Below are positions 17,242 through 25,433 of a stretch of DNA of 64,000 bases, piece after piece (positions within the stretch are counted from its first letter, which is position 1; the number at the start of each line of letters is the position of its first letter). The notes beneath the pieces are model-generated. The model saw only the letters and a program-made list of their open reading frames with translations. It was not told where the DNA came from and did not search any database. Both the position numbers and the translations under genes were made by a program. The DNA comes from CALBZG01 sp964486295 (GTDB lineage Bacteria; Bacillota; Clostridia; Peptostreptococcales; Anaerovoracaceae), in the NCBI GenBank assembly GCA_964486295.1, contig CAZAMF010000004.1, forward strand, positions 124,001 through 188,000, read 5' to 3'.

Positions 17242-18489
17242 TTACCTCAAGTGTTTTGCAAAGTCAAAAGTCTGCGGAGCCACAACGGCGCAGGAATACA
17301 TGCTGATATCGCAGAATTCTTTAGCGCATTCGTTGATTTCGTCCAGCGTGACCTTGTTCATCATTTCCAGCATTTCGTCCTGTTCAAAGACTTTATTCAG
17401 CAAAAGCAGGTTGCGTCCGATGTTCAGCATTCTGCTCTGTGTCCGCTCCATACTGAACACCACATTGCTTTTGCCCTGGTTTTTGGCTTTTTCCAGTTCT
17501 CTTTCCGTGATTCCGTTTTTCCTGAGGCTTTCAAACTCGTCCAGGATGGCCGAAACGCACAGATCCACTTTATTATGGGCGATGCCGGCATAAATGTAGA
17601 TCATACCCGATCTCACCATAGCCTGGGCCATGGACATGACAGTATAAGCCAAGCCCTTTTCTTCCCTTATATTCTGAAACAGTCTGGAGCTCATGGACCC
17701 GCCTAAAATATTATTGAAAAATGCGCCCACATAATATTTTTCATCTCCCATGGTTATGAAACGGCTGCCCAGGCAGAGGTTTGTCTGCTCGATCTCCTTG
17801 CAGATGGTGATGCTGCCCGGTTTATATGGGGTCAGAGGACTCAGTTCGTGATCTTTTTTTAACTCAAAAATATTCAGTTCAGAAAGTACGATGTCTTCGA
17901 CTTCCTGTTCGTCGAAACACCCGGCCACGGACACTACGATGGAATCGCACGTATATTGCTTCCTGATATACTCTTTCAAAATCCGGCCGTTCTGGCCTGC
18001 CAGCGCCTTGGGATCGCCTGCTACATCATGTTCCAGCACGTCGCCGCTGAACACCAGCCTGTTGCAGTGCTCCATGCTCAGTTCATCCGGCTGGTCCTCA
18101 GTCATCTTGATCTCTTCCAATATGACCTGCCGCTCTTTTTCGATTTCAACCTCGTCGAAAAGGCTGTCAGTCAGCATATCGCACAGGATTTCCGCTGCCG
18201 GCCTGAATGTATCTTCGGTAGTTTTGAAATAGTAACAAGTATACTCTCTGGATGTGTAGGCATTCACAGTACCGCCTAGCATATCGAATTCATCCGCGAT
18301 ATCCTTGGCGTTGCGTTTTTTGGTCCCTTTGAACATCATATGCTCAACAAAATGGCTGGCGCCATGCAGCTCCGGAGTTTCGTTGACGGATCCCGCCTTC
18401 ACAAATACACCAAACGCTACGGTTGCCACATTGTCCATGTGCTCCATGATGATCCGGATGCCGTTATCTAAGGTTTTAACTTTAATCAT
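17242..18489 (-). CDS. M16 family zinc peptidase (YmxG/PqqL-like)
   Basis: The ATG at 18489 follows GGAAGG by 6 bases and replaces a TTG seven codons upstream. The 415-aa protein carries the inverted zinc motif H-F-V-E-H (His46, Glu49, His50) with the distal Glu in 'VILEEIKM' about 76 residues later, and a second inactive M16 half with the R/Y-type motif ('SSRLFQNIREEKGLAYTV', about residue 275). This corresponds to the Bacillus MlpA/YmxG-type processing protease, usually cytosolic, whose substrates are mostly unknown. Its start lies within the last codons of the S-layer glycosidase gene (8-base overlap). Confidence 0.92.
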   Translation of the reverse strand: MIKVKTLDNGIRIIMEHMDNVATVAFGVFVKAGSVNETPELHGASHFVEHMMFKGTKKRNAKDIADEFDMLGGTVNAYTSREYTCYYFKTTEDTFRPAAEILCDMLTDSLFDEVEIEKERQVILEEIKMTEDQPDELSMEHCNRLVFSGDVLEHDVAGDPKALAGQNGRILKEYIRKQYTCDSIVVSVAGCFDEQEVEDIVLSELNIFELKKDHELSPLTPYKPGSITICKEIEQTNLCLGSRFITMGDEKYYVGAFFNNILGGSMSSRLFQNIREEKGLAYTVMSMAQAMVRSGMIYIYAGIAHNKVDLCVSAILDEFESLRKNGITERELEKAKNQGKSNVVFSMERTQSRMLNIGRNLLLLNKVFEQDEMLEMMNKVTLDEINECAKEFCDISMYSCAVVAPQTFDFAKHLR

Positions 18490-20767
18490 TGATTCCTTCC
18501 CTTGAGTCAATATACTCGTAAATTATTTTCGCAGCCTGCGCTCTTGTCGCCATACCCTGAGGCTGGAATTCATTTTCTCCCATTCCGTTCATCAGTGCAG
18601 CGCCGGCTACGGTGTAGACATAATCCATTGCCCACGGGCTGATATTGTTTTTATCTTTGAAGTTGACCACCAGGCCCCCCTGCTGAGGCAGGGCATAGGA
18701 CTGGAAAACCGCATAGTTGCAAAGCATCACCGCCATCTGTTCTCTGGTGATGGAGGCGTTTGGCGCAAACTTATCTTCGCCCACACCATTTACGATTCCT
18801 TTTTGGTAGCCCCAATTGACATAATTATAATACCAGGCATTTTTTGAAACATCGGTAAAGCCTGCCGGCGCCGATGCGGCTACATCGATCCCGTCGGTGG
18901 CCTTTGCCAGAAATGCCAGGAATTGCGCTCTGGTTAGCTTCCCATCCGGATTATACTGATTGTTTCCGATGCCGCTGGTCCTACCCATGCCGGCCAGAAC
19001 ACCGATATATTCTTTTGCCCAGTGTCCGTCCGTATCCGCAAATACCACCGGCTTGATGGTTTCAGCAGTGACAGTAACCGCCACCGAACCTTCTGTTTCT
19101 CCGTATTTAACCGTTATGTTGCCGGTTTCATCGGATCCGGATCTCGCGGCCTTGAACTGTCCGGTTTCCGATATGGTTCCGATGTTGCTGTCGCAGCTGA
19201 AACTGAACAGTTTCGGATCCGACGCCACATCACATACGCCATATTTGACGGATCCTGTTATATTCTTGGTTTCTCCCGGTTTCAAGGTCAGTTTGCTGAC
19301 GGAAGGAACCACTGTAATATCTGTAACCACCTGAGCGTAGGCTTCGGTGTTGAGGCTGCCGGCTTCCGCTTTGATCACGGCTCTTCCCTCGGCATCCCCT
19401 GCAGTGAACACATCCCCGTTGACAAAGCAATCATCCGAAGAAAATTGCACGCTGGCAGGCAAATCCACCTTTTCATACAAGCTGTTGGAGGCATAAGCCG
19501 ATAGTTTGACCTCTGTCCCCGGAAGCATCAGTGTATTGGCCGGATAAACATGCAGATTTTCTGCTGTATTCGAAGCGTTTTTATTTTTATAGGCCAGCAG
19601 GATCCCGTTGGAAACCGCCCTGGCCGCTCCGCCGCTAGGTGAATTTTTCAGTGTTGCCGTTTCATCGACCCCCGGTTGGCGAACCGCCAGTTGTGAAGAC
19701 CCTCCGCCATCCAGATTCCATGCCTGGACACAACCCAACTCGATCATATGATAAGCGAGCTCTTCGATGGTCAGGCCGTTGCTCTTGGCACTCTGCCTGC
19801 CATCCAGAATATAGAATATGATGGTTCCGTCTTCCTTGACGCCGATTGCGGTTCTCGGGTTGACATTGGTCCCGTTGGTGACCATCTGTCCGTCTTCCAC
19901 GATACTATAGTAGAGCCCTACCGCTTCCTTTGCATCGGCCAGACCGGTACCCGTCTCAGTGCAGGTCAACTGGATCTCTGAGTTTGGTTCAAGAGCTGCC
20001 AGAAACGGTGCAGAAGCGCTGGACACTGCCGCGGAAAGCACAAGCTCATCTTCCCCGATAGGGGTATTGCTGCCTGTGATGATCTGTTTTACTGTTCCGC
20101 TGATTGTTTTGTCGACGCCCATCTGAAAATCGTTTGCCTCAATGACAACTTCGATCCTGTCCCCCGTGGTTTTGGTGGATGAGCTGTAATGCCGATTGTA
20201 CAGAAACAGCCCGCCGGCACCGCCGTCAGGCACATTGAAATAATCTATTTTACCGTTGTAAGGACCGTCTCCGGAAAGAGCGCCTTCAAATGAATATTGA
20301 AGGCCGACTTTGGCCATGGAAATCCGGTTTTCTTCATCGAAAACCAGGACTCTATCCGGCGAATAGCCCGATGTCACAATATTCCCCTCGTGTATTACCG
20401 TGCTTTTCGGAGTACCGGTAGCTGTATCGAAGATGTCGCCATTGATGGCGGCAACAACACGGTACCCGCTTCCTTCCAAATATTTCACCATGTCATCCAC
20501 AGTGCAGGCGCCGTTGACCTCACCGGAAAAAACCATGACGTCCAGATCGGATTCATCCGGATCCGCTTCCACATAGTAGGCATGTTCGATGCCCCAGCGG
20601 CTGTTTTCGCCGACGATTTCGCCGAAATAAGCCCCGTCAAAAATATTATATCCTGTTTCAAAGTGTACTTCTCCAAAACCGTTCTGATTCGTGAAACCGG
20701 TCATCATGGAAAACGAAAGCACACAAACCAACAGTACCGAACATGCTGCTTTTGCTGATTTTTTCAT
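18482..20767 (-). CDS. Secreted phosphodiester glycosidase (NAGPA domain) with C-terminal SLH domains
   Basis: 761 aa. A Lys-rich start followed by a hydrophobic stretch (about 7-25) is a signal peptide. The middle holds an NAGPA domain: 'VVAAINGDIFDTATG', 'PRTAIGVKEDGTIIFYILDGRQ' and 'AWNLDGGGSSQLA' (about residues 95-360). Family members remove GlcNAc from GlcNAc-1-phospho groups or act on other sugar phosphodiesters, so a wall teichoic or glycan phosphodiester is a plausible substrate. After an Ig-like/Big-type stretch come three S-layer homology repeats (from about 580), each with 'F-x-D-x-x-x-W' and 'L-T-R-A/E-Q' motifs, which anchor it to pyruvylated secondary wall polymer. A terminator separates it from abrB upstream. 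Confidence 0.88.
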   Translation of the reverse strand: MKKSAKAACSVLLVCVLSFSMMTGFTNQNGFGEVHFETGYNIFDGAYFGEIVGENSRWGIEHAYYVEADPDESDLDVMVFSGEVNGACTVDDMVKYLEGSGYRVVAAINGDIFDTATGTPKSTVIHEGNIVTSGYSPDRVLVFDEENRISMAKVGLQYSFEGALSGDGPYNGKIDYFNVPDGGAGGLFLYNRHYSSSTKTTGDRIEVVIEANDFQMGVDKTISGTVKQIITGSNTPIGEDELVLSAAVSSASAPFLAALEPNSEIQLTCTETGTGLADAKEAVGLYYSIVEDGQMVTNGTNVNPRTAIGVKEDGTIIFYILDGRQSAKSNGLTIEELAYHMIELGCVQAWNLDGGGSSQLAVRQPGVDETATLKNSPSGGAARAVSNGILLAYKNKNASNTAENLHVYPANTLMLPGTEVKLSAYASNSLYEKVDLPASVQFSSDDCFVNGDVFTAGDAEGRAVIKAEAGSLNTEAYAQVVTDITVVPSVSKLTLKPGETKNITGSVKYGVCDVASDPKLFSFSCDSNIGTISETGQFKAARSGSDETGNITVKYGETEGSVAVTVTAETIKPVVFADTDGHWAKEYIGVLAGMGRTSGIGNNQYNPDGKLTRAQFLAFLAKATDGIDVAASAPAGFTDVSKNAWYYNYVNWGYQKGIVNGVGEDKFAPNASITREQMAVMLCNYAVFQSYALPQQGGLVVNFKDKNNISPWAMDYVYTVAGAALMNGMGENEFQPQGMATRAQAAKIIYEYIDSREGIND

Positions 20768-20782
20768 TTTTCTTAACCCCTT

Positions 20783-20808
20783 ACAAAAGACTCCAAAAGA
20801 TTGGAGCC
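20783..20808 (-). terminator. Rho-independent terminator after the AbrB-like gene
   Basis: On the minus strand an 8-bp stem with one G-T pair (GGCTCCAA/TTGGAGTC) and a TCTT loop is followed by TTTTGT. It lies between the AbrB-like gene and the S-layer glycosidase gene. Confidence 0.7.
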
Positions 20809-20832
20809 TTTAGCATCTTACAATATAGTGTT

Positions 20833-21114
20833 CTACTTCAGTTCCGTGATATCCGAAAGGCATTCCTTGCAGATATAGACTTTTCTTTCTCCGTCTTTTT
20901 CGTCCTGCTTTTTGTATTTATATTCAACAAGATCTTTCTCTGAGTCGCAGAACATGCAATGCTCGTGGTATTTTTTGATCACGATACTGTCACCCGCAAA
21001 ATGGAATTCCACCTTCATCTCATTTTCAAGGCCTAATTCCCTTTTCATTTCTGCCGGGAGTACCACTCTCCCCAGTTTGTCGATCGATCTGACCATCCCG
21101 CTGTAATTTCCCAT
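20833..21114 (-). CDS. AbrB/SpoVT-family transcriptional regulator with C-terminal CxxC pairs
   Basis: 93 aa. The N-terminal 50 residues are a swapped-hairpin AbrB domain: 'SGMVRSIDKLGRVVLPAEMKRELGL' followed by 'VEFHFAGDSIVIKKY'. Such proteins bind DNA as dimers or tetramers and control transition-state or sporulation genes. The C-terminal part differs from B. subtilis AbrB: it has C-x-x-C (HCMFC, about 54-57) and a second C-x-x-C (ICKEC, about 82-85), which look like a zinc knuckle. GGGAGG lies 8 bases before the ATG. It could regulate the adjacent surface glycosidase, but that is a guess from position. Confidence 0.88.
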   Translation of the reverse strand: MGNYSGMVRSIDKLGRVVLPAEMKRELGLENEMKVEFHFAGDSIVIKKYHEHCMFCDSEKDLVEYKYKKQDEKDGERKVYICKECLSDITELK

Positions 21115-21139
21115 AATATTACCTCCCTTTTATACTACT

Positions 21140-21832
21140 TTATACTTTCTTCTTATCGTCCTGTTTGTCCATAATCAAATTGACGAAAGCGTGTGATCCT
21201 GTTTTTACAAAGGTACTGAATTTTGAAACCTGCCTGTCGAAAGCGTTTTTGCCTTCTGTCTCCGTCTCGTCCCCGTTGAACAAATCCTCCAGCTTGACTT
21301 TATAATCTTCTGGATTTTGTTCCGAAAACGGAGGGTTGAACTCGGTCTCCTGTACCGGTGGTCTGGTATTGATTTCTTCGCTCTTCAGCACTTTTTGGGT
21401 TTTCGCATTTTCATTGACGGGTTCACTGCCGAACCAGGTGCCTTGATTGGTGAAATCCTCCAGAAATGTTACAAATTGCTCCCAGTTATATGGATAGTTG
21501 TGCCGTCCCACAAAGCTGACATCCTTGCCGTTTTGGAAAATAAACTTCAAAAACCAGCCATACCCGCTGAATGATGGAAAATCGTAAATTTCTTCCCAAT
21601 TGAAGACTCCGATCTCTTTGCATTTCTGCAAGAACTGCTGCCAGCCGTCATTGGACAGATAGTAGCTATTGTTCGAAACACCCCTTCCGTAACGAACTCT
21701 ATAGCAATCTTTGTCAGCTGCGTGTTCGATTTCCAGGTGGTAGGCATACTCTTCAGTTTTAACTTGCAGGCTGAAGCCTGTAGATTCAGAAACCAGCATT
21801 TGACTCTCCTGTAGATAAAATTCAAGCTTCAT
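21140..21832 (-). CDS. Hypothetical protein, unrecognised
   Basis: 230 aa, soluble, no signal peptide or membrane span. The N-terminal 140 residues look like a compact mixed alpha/beta domain rich in aromatic residues, with 'SNDGWQQFLQKCKEIGVFNWEEIYDFPSFSGYGW'-type composition and a later 'GRHNYPYNWEQFVTFLEDF' (both quoted only in part as pattern: W-x-x-F, Y-P-x-x-W-x-x-F). The C-terminal 80 residues are charged and probably disordered. The N-P/Y-P-x-x-W-x-x-F pattern resembles small uncharacterised Firmicutes domains, but I cannot name a family. It ends 25 bp before the AbrB-like gene and may be co-transcribed with it. Confidence 0.6.
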   Translation of the reverse strand: MKLEFYLQESQMLVSESTGFSLQVKTEEYAYHLEIEHAADKDCYRVRYGRGVSNNSYYLSNDGWQQFLQKCKEIGVFNWEEIYDFPSFSGYGWFLKFIFQNGKDVSFVGRHNYPYNWEQFVTFLEDFTNQGTWFGSEPVNENAKTQKVLKSEEINTRPPVQETEFNPPFSEQNPEDYKVKLEDLFNGDETETEGKNAFDRQVSKFSTFVKTGSHAFVNLIMDKQDDKKKV

Positions 21833-21884
21833 TTTACCATATCATCGGAGTCGATACAAGCAAGTAAAGCCAAAATGCAAGCGG

Positions 21885-22835
21885 TTATTTGAACTGGCTG
21901 AGTATGGTTTTCACAATGTTTTCAGCATTCATCATATAAGCGGCCCGCGGCTGTTCTTTGGCTCGGATGTCGTCCCAGTAATGGTCGGCATACCGTTTGA
22001 GAATCTCTTCGGTTGGAAGCCCCTGTTCATACAGATTTTTGATAAATTCACGTTTTTCTTCCGCACATTCTCTGAATATCTGCCAGTACCGCTCATTGAA
22101 ATGTTCCGGAATAACGCCATAATGGGGTACAACAATCGCCTTGGGTTTTTCGGCTTCGCACTTATCAGCTGAGTTCATGCAGTCCCCGTATGATTTCAGC
22201 ATGGGCGTATGAATGATCTCCGGAGTCAGCAGCACACCGGTAGATTCGGATGCAAACAGAATACCGTCCGGTTCTAATATAAAGGATAAGCTGCAGTCCG
22301 TATGCCCCGGTGTTTCCAGCACTTTGAAAGATCTATCCCCCATGTTGATCCGGTCTCCATCCTTGACGATCCGGTCGATGTGAAGACCCTCGGTTTTGAT
22401 CTCAACTTCTTCACCGCAGTATTCCCGCATGGCTTCTTCGCCGAGTTTTTCCATGATCTTGCGGGCTCCGGGCCTGTCAAATACCCTGGCAGCATGCTCT
22501 GCGCCGAATACCACGATTTCCGGGTATTTCTCCCTGATATAAGGGAGCGCGCCGATATGATCATAATGTGTGTGGGAAACCAGCACATAATCCAGTGTCC
22601 TGCCATCCAGACCCTTTTCGAGATTTTCAAGCATCTGCTTCCAGCAATATGCCATGCCACAATCGTAAAGCGCCGTCTTTTCACTGCCGATGATCAGCAG
22701 TGCCTCACCTCCGTGTCCGGCTGTTACACGCTTTATCGGCTTTGGATAGTCAAACCTGTCATATCCTTCGAATTCAATAAAAGTCTGTGTGTCCTTTTCG
22801 GTAAAATTCTGTGTGTCCTTCGATTTGAAACCCAT
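21885..22835 (-). CDS. MBL-fold metallo-hydrolase
   Basis: About 316 aa. The metallo-beta-lactamase zinc motif 'SHTHYDHIG' (H-x-H-x-D-H) is intact, with the following His in 'TPGHTDCSLSF' and 'HYG' near residue 235. The overall type is that of glyoxalase II/flavoprotein-like soluble MBL hydrolases; the substrate is not predictable. A frame-extending ATG at 22874 lies only about nine bases after a TATAAT (22883-22888, minus strand), too close for a normal leader, so I prefer the ATG at 22835, which has a GGAG some 13 bases upstream. The choice is uncertain. Confidence 0.8.
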   Translation of the reverse strand: MGFKSKDTQNFTEKDTQTFIEFEGYDRFDYPKPIKRVTAGHGGEALLIIGSEKTALYDCGMAYCWKQMLENLEKGLDGRTLDYVLVSHTHYDHIGALPYIREKYPEIVVFGAEHAARVFDRPGARKIMEKLGEEAMREYCGEEVEIKTEGLHIDRIVKDGDRINMGDRSFKVLETPGHTDCSLSFILEPDGILFASESTGVLLTPEIIHTPMLKSYGDCMNSADKCEAEKPKAIVVPHYGVIPEHFNERYWQIFRECAEEKREFIKNLYEQGLPTEEILKRYADHYWDDIRAKEQPRAAYMMNAENIVKTILSQFK

Positions 22836-22953
22836 ATTGATCTGATATCTCCATCCTGAAATTAATATACCCATTAAAATATATTATAAAGAATATTTTT
22901 ACAGATATTGCTAAATAAATACCGCCTGTAGTGCTTAATAAATGCTCCCCGTT

Positions 22954-23874
22954 TTACTTGGCGAGTTCTGCTGCTATGCTCCTGACTGCTTTGATTTCTC
23001 CGTAGGTGAAGAAGATCAATCCGATCCAGATAACAACAAATGCAAAGAGCTGTATGATATCGAATGGCTCTTTAAAAAGGAAAATACCAATAATCAAAGT
23101 CAATGTCGGCGATACGTATTCGATCAGCCCCATGGTGATCAGGGGCAGCCTGTTTGCTGATGCCGCAAACAGGGCCAGCGGTGTCGCCGTGACGATCCCG
23201 CAGATCAGCAGAAGTCCGTACTGATATGGTTCACCTATGCCGACGGCGCCTTTATGATTGATTTCAAGGTATAGGATAGTGATCAGCGCAGGCGGCGCCA
23301 GCAGCATTGTTTCATAAAGCAGGGAGAGCATCGCTTCCAGCCTGAAGCTCTTCTTGATCGCTGCATAGGCGGCAAAGCTGGTAGACAGGCCGATGGCGAT
23401 AAACGGCAATTCGCCGAAATGGACCAGGAGGATCATGATCCCCGCGCAGGCGAAAATGAGCGCAATCATCTTATAGCGTGAAAGCCGTTCGCTGAAAAAT
23501 ACGATTCCGAATACACAAACCACCAGCGGTTCAATATAATAACCGATGCATGTCTGGATGACAAAATCCGCATTGACCGCCCAGATATAAAGGGACCAGT
23601 TAAATGTAATCAAAAGCCCTGCGGCGACATAGCGCAGCAGGACACCCTTTTGTTTCAGCGGTGCGATGATTTTCGCAAGGCCGTATATTTTTATATCTAC
23701 AATAAAGCAGACCGTTGCGACCAGAAAAATCCTGTACAAAATAATGACATATGAATCGATCGGCCTCAAGGCCTGCCAATATATAGGCAAAACGCCCCAC
23801 ATCATTGCACTACCCAGCGATGCCGCTAAGCCAAACTTATATTCTTTTTTCGCGTGATTATCTATACTCTCCAA
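22954..23874 (-). CDS. rarD: RarD-type EamA (DMT superfamily) permease
   Basis: 306 aa with ten predicted transmembrane helices in two EamA halves. The N-terminal 'KFGLAASLGSAMMWGVLPIYWQALRPIDSYVIILYRIF' region (only the family pattern G-x-x-x-W-G-x-x-P-x-Y-W-K/Q is diagnostic) and 'QTCIGYYIEPLVVCVFGIVFFSERLS' identify the RarD branch of the drug/metabolite transporter superfamily. RarD proteins are called chloramphenicol-sensitive proteins in E. coli, but true substrates are unknown. It lies in a minus-strand run behind murI and an acidic hypothetical gene. Confidence 0.88.
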   Translation of the reverse strand: MESIDNHAKKEYKFGLAASLGSAMMWGVLPIYWQALRPIDSYVIILYRIFLVATVCFIVDIKIYGLAKIIAPLKQKGVLLRYVAAGLLITFNWSLYIWAVNADFVIQTCIGYYIEPLVVCVFGIVFFSERLSRYKMIALIFACAGIMILLVHFGELPFIAIGLSTSFAAYAAIKKSFRLEAMLSLLYETMLLAPPALITILYLEINHKGAVGIGEPYQYGLLLICGIVTATPLALFAASANRLPLITMGLIEYVSPTLTLIIGIFLFKEPFDIIQLFAFVVIWIGLIFFTYGEIKAVRSIAAELAK

Positions 23875-23896
23875 AACTTAAAATTGTTCCTTATCG

Positions 23897-24505
23897 CTAA
23901 ATTTCCTTTTCTTCGAATTCGAGATCGTCATACTCTTCCTCGTTGTCCAGTTCATACTCCTTTTCCAGTTCGTACTCCTCTTCCTGACGTGAAAGGGGCG
24001 CAATACTCATGATGAATTCATCCAAAGGATAGTCCAGGGCTTCTGAAAAATCATAGTTGTTTTCAGTTCCGCCGAGTTTTTCGAGCCTCGAGGCTGCCAG
24101 CGCATCTATGAGTGGCATCTGCTTTGCAATTTCACTGTCCTTTGGCTGCACGGAAACTTTACTGTCAAATAAGTACCAGTCCCTGAACCTGGCGATCTCA
24201 TCGGCAAAAAATACATAGTCGTTTTCGTCTTCCAAATTTTTCGTAAGACCGATCAGCGCTCTTTTGATGGTTTCCAGCAGGCTGTATATTTGTATTTCGC
24301 TGTCCGGACATGCCTCCAGAGTCTCATTGAAATAGCCCTCGATCAGTTCGGAAAAAGCGCTTTCCGGCACTCCTTTGACCAGTTTGTAAATAGCAGCCTG
24401 GGAAATCGGTTCTGTGCATTCGACCAGGTCTGCAAAATTTTCGAAGTATTCAAATTCCACCGGTTCCTCAATATTGAGATACTCTAATAATTCTTCGTAA
24501 TCCAT
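23897..24505 (-). CDS. Strongly acidic hypothetical protein
   Basis: 202 aa, soluble and very acidic, ending in a run of Glu/Asp/Tyr (about the last 30 residues). The first 150 residues look mostly helical, with no signal peptide, cysteine cluster or known catalytic motif. GGGGGTGA precedes the ATG by 5 bases, which supports translation, and the gene is packed between murI (14 bp) and rarD (22 bp). I do not recognise the family. Confidence 0.65.
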   Translation of the reverse strand: MDYEELLEYLNIEEPVEFEYFENFADLVECTEPISQAAIYKLVKGVPESAFSELIEGYFNETLEACPDSEIQIYSLLETIKRALIGLTKNLEDENDYVFFADEIARFRDWYLFDSKVSVQPKDSEIAKQMPLIDALAASRLEKLGGTENNYDFSEALDYPLDEFIMSIAPLSRQEEEYELEKEYELDNEEEYDDLEFEEKEI

Positions 24506-24519
24506 ATGCTCACCCCCTA

Positions 24520-25347
24520 TTAGTTTTGTTCCTGCAAACTGTCGGCTTCAAGATTTTTGAATTTTACTTTAACCTCGGTGTTTTCAAAAATGCGGTCGAT
24601 CATCTTCACAAAGTTTTCCGAAAGGTCCGATGCATAAAAAGTGTTTTCCGCTTCCGAGTTTTCAGCCAGCATGTCCTGTTTTTCCAAAGTGTCCCTGATA
24701 CTGGATACGATAGTTTCGCTGGGATCTATGATTCTGATATATGGGTAGATCCTTTCGATATTCCCCCGGATCAGCGGATAATGGGTGCATCCCAGGACAA
24801 CCGTGTCGATGCGATTTTCAAGGATAAAATCATCCATATAATATTTGATTGTCAGATCCATGATATCGTTCTGAATAATCCCCTCTTCGATCAGCGGGAC
24901 GAATGCCGGGCACGGTGTCTGGAAAAGCGAAATATCGGGATTCTGTTCCTGTATCAGGCTTTTGTATGCTTCGCTTTGGATCGTTACTTTTGTACCGATG
25001 ACCCCAACGATATTTTCTTCCGAACAGACTCTGGCGACCTTGTTGGCTGCCGGTTCGATAATCCCCAAAATCGGGATTTCCGGATATTTTTGCTGGAGAT
25101 CCACAAGGCATGTAGAACTCACTGTATTGCATGCGATGACGATCATCTTTACATCGTTTTCAACCAGAAAATCAGCGATTTCCATGGCAAACCCTCTGAT
25201 GGTTTTCGTTGATTTCGATCCGTAAGGCGTCCTTGCGGTGTCTCCGAAGTATATGATTTTTTCTTCCTTCAGTTCTCTCATTAAATGCGGGATGCAAGTA
25301 AGCCCGCCGAGGCCCGAGTCAAAGAAGCCTATCGGCCTATTATCCAT
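24520..25347 (-). CDS. murI: Glutamate racemase
   Basis: 275 aa. 'IGFFDSGLGGLTCIPHL' at the N terminus, 'YFGDTARTPYGSKS', the first catalytic Cys in 'IACNTVSS' (about residue 73) and the second in 'VLGCTHYPLI' (about 187) are all present, so the two-base racemase site is intact. It provides D-glutamate for peptidoglycan. A good promoter sits directly upstream, divergent from pepF. The presence of a D-aspartate-ligase-like gene 5 kb away makes an aspartate racemase reading worth considering, but the N-terminal D-S-G-L-G-G is typical of glutamate racemase. Confidence 0.95.
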   Translation of the reverse strand: MDNRPIGFFDSGLGGLTCIPHLMRELKEEKIIYFGDTARTPYGSKSTKTIRGFAMEIADFLVENDVKMIVIACNTVSSTCLVDLQQKYPEIPILGIIEPAANKVARVCSEENIVGVIGTKVTIQSEAYKSLIQEQNPDISLFQTPCPAFVPLIEEGIIQNDIMDLTIKYYMDDFILENRIDTVVLGCTHYPLIRGNIERIYPYIRIIDPSETIVSSIRDTLEKQDMLAENSEAENTFYASDLSENFVKMIDRIFENTEVKVKFKNLEADSLQEQN

Positions 25348-25367
25348 GTGCCATTTCCTTTCAATTG

Positions 25368-25376
25368 TGCTATAAT
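25368..25376 (+). promoter_or_regulatory. Extended -10 promoter candidate of pepF
   Basis: TGC followed by a perfect TATAAT (25371-25376) forms an extended -10 element; no good -35 box is seen. It would give a leader of about 50 bases before the pepF ribosome site GGGAGG. Confidence 0.5.
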
Positions 25377-25385
25377 ATCATAATA

Positions 25386-25414
25386 ATTATACATGAAATG
25401 CAATTTGATGTAAA
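25386..25414 (-). promoter_or_regulatory. Sigma-A promoter of murI
   Basis: On the minus strand TTTACA (25409-25414) and TATAAT (25386-25391) are separated by 17 bases. The start point would lie about 30 bases upstream of the murI ATG, leaving room for GAAAGGAAATG-type ribosome binding. It overlaps the divergent pepF leader. Confidence 0.65.
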
Positions 25415-25433
25415 CCGTCACAGGGAGGCATAT

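Noticed and set aside
24520..25347. MurI considered as aspartate racemase supplying the D-aspartate-ligase-like enzyme
   Set aside because: The N-terminal D-S-G-L-G-G, D-T-A-R-T-P-Y-G and both catalytic Cys contexts are those of glutamate racemase, and the gene is in a separate operon.
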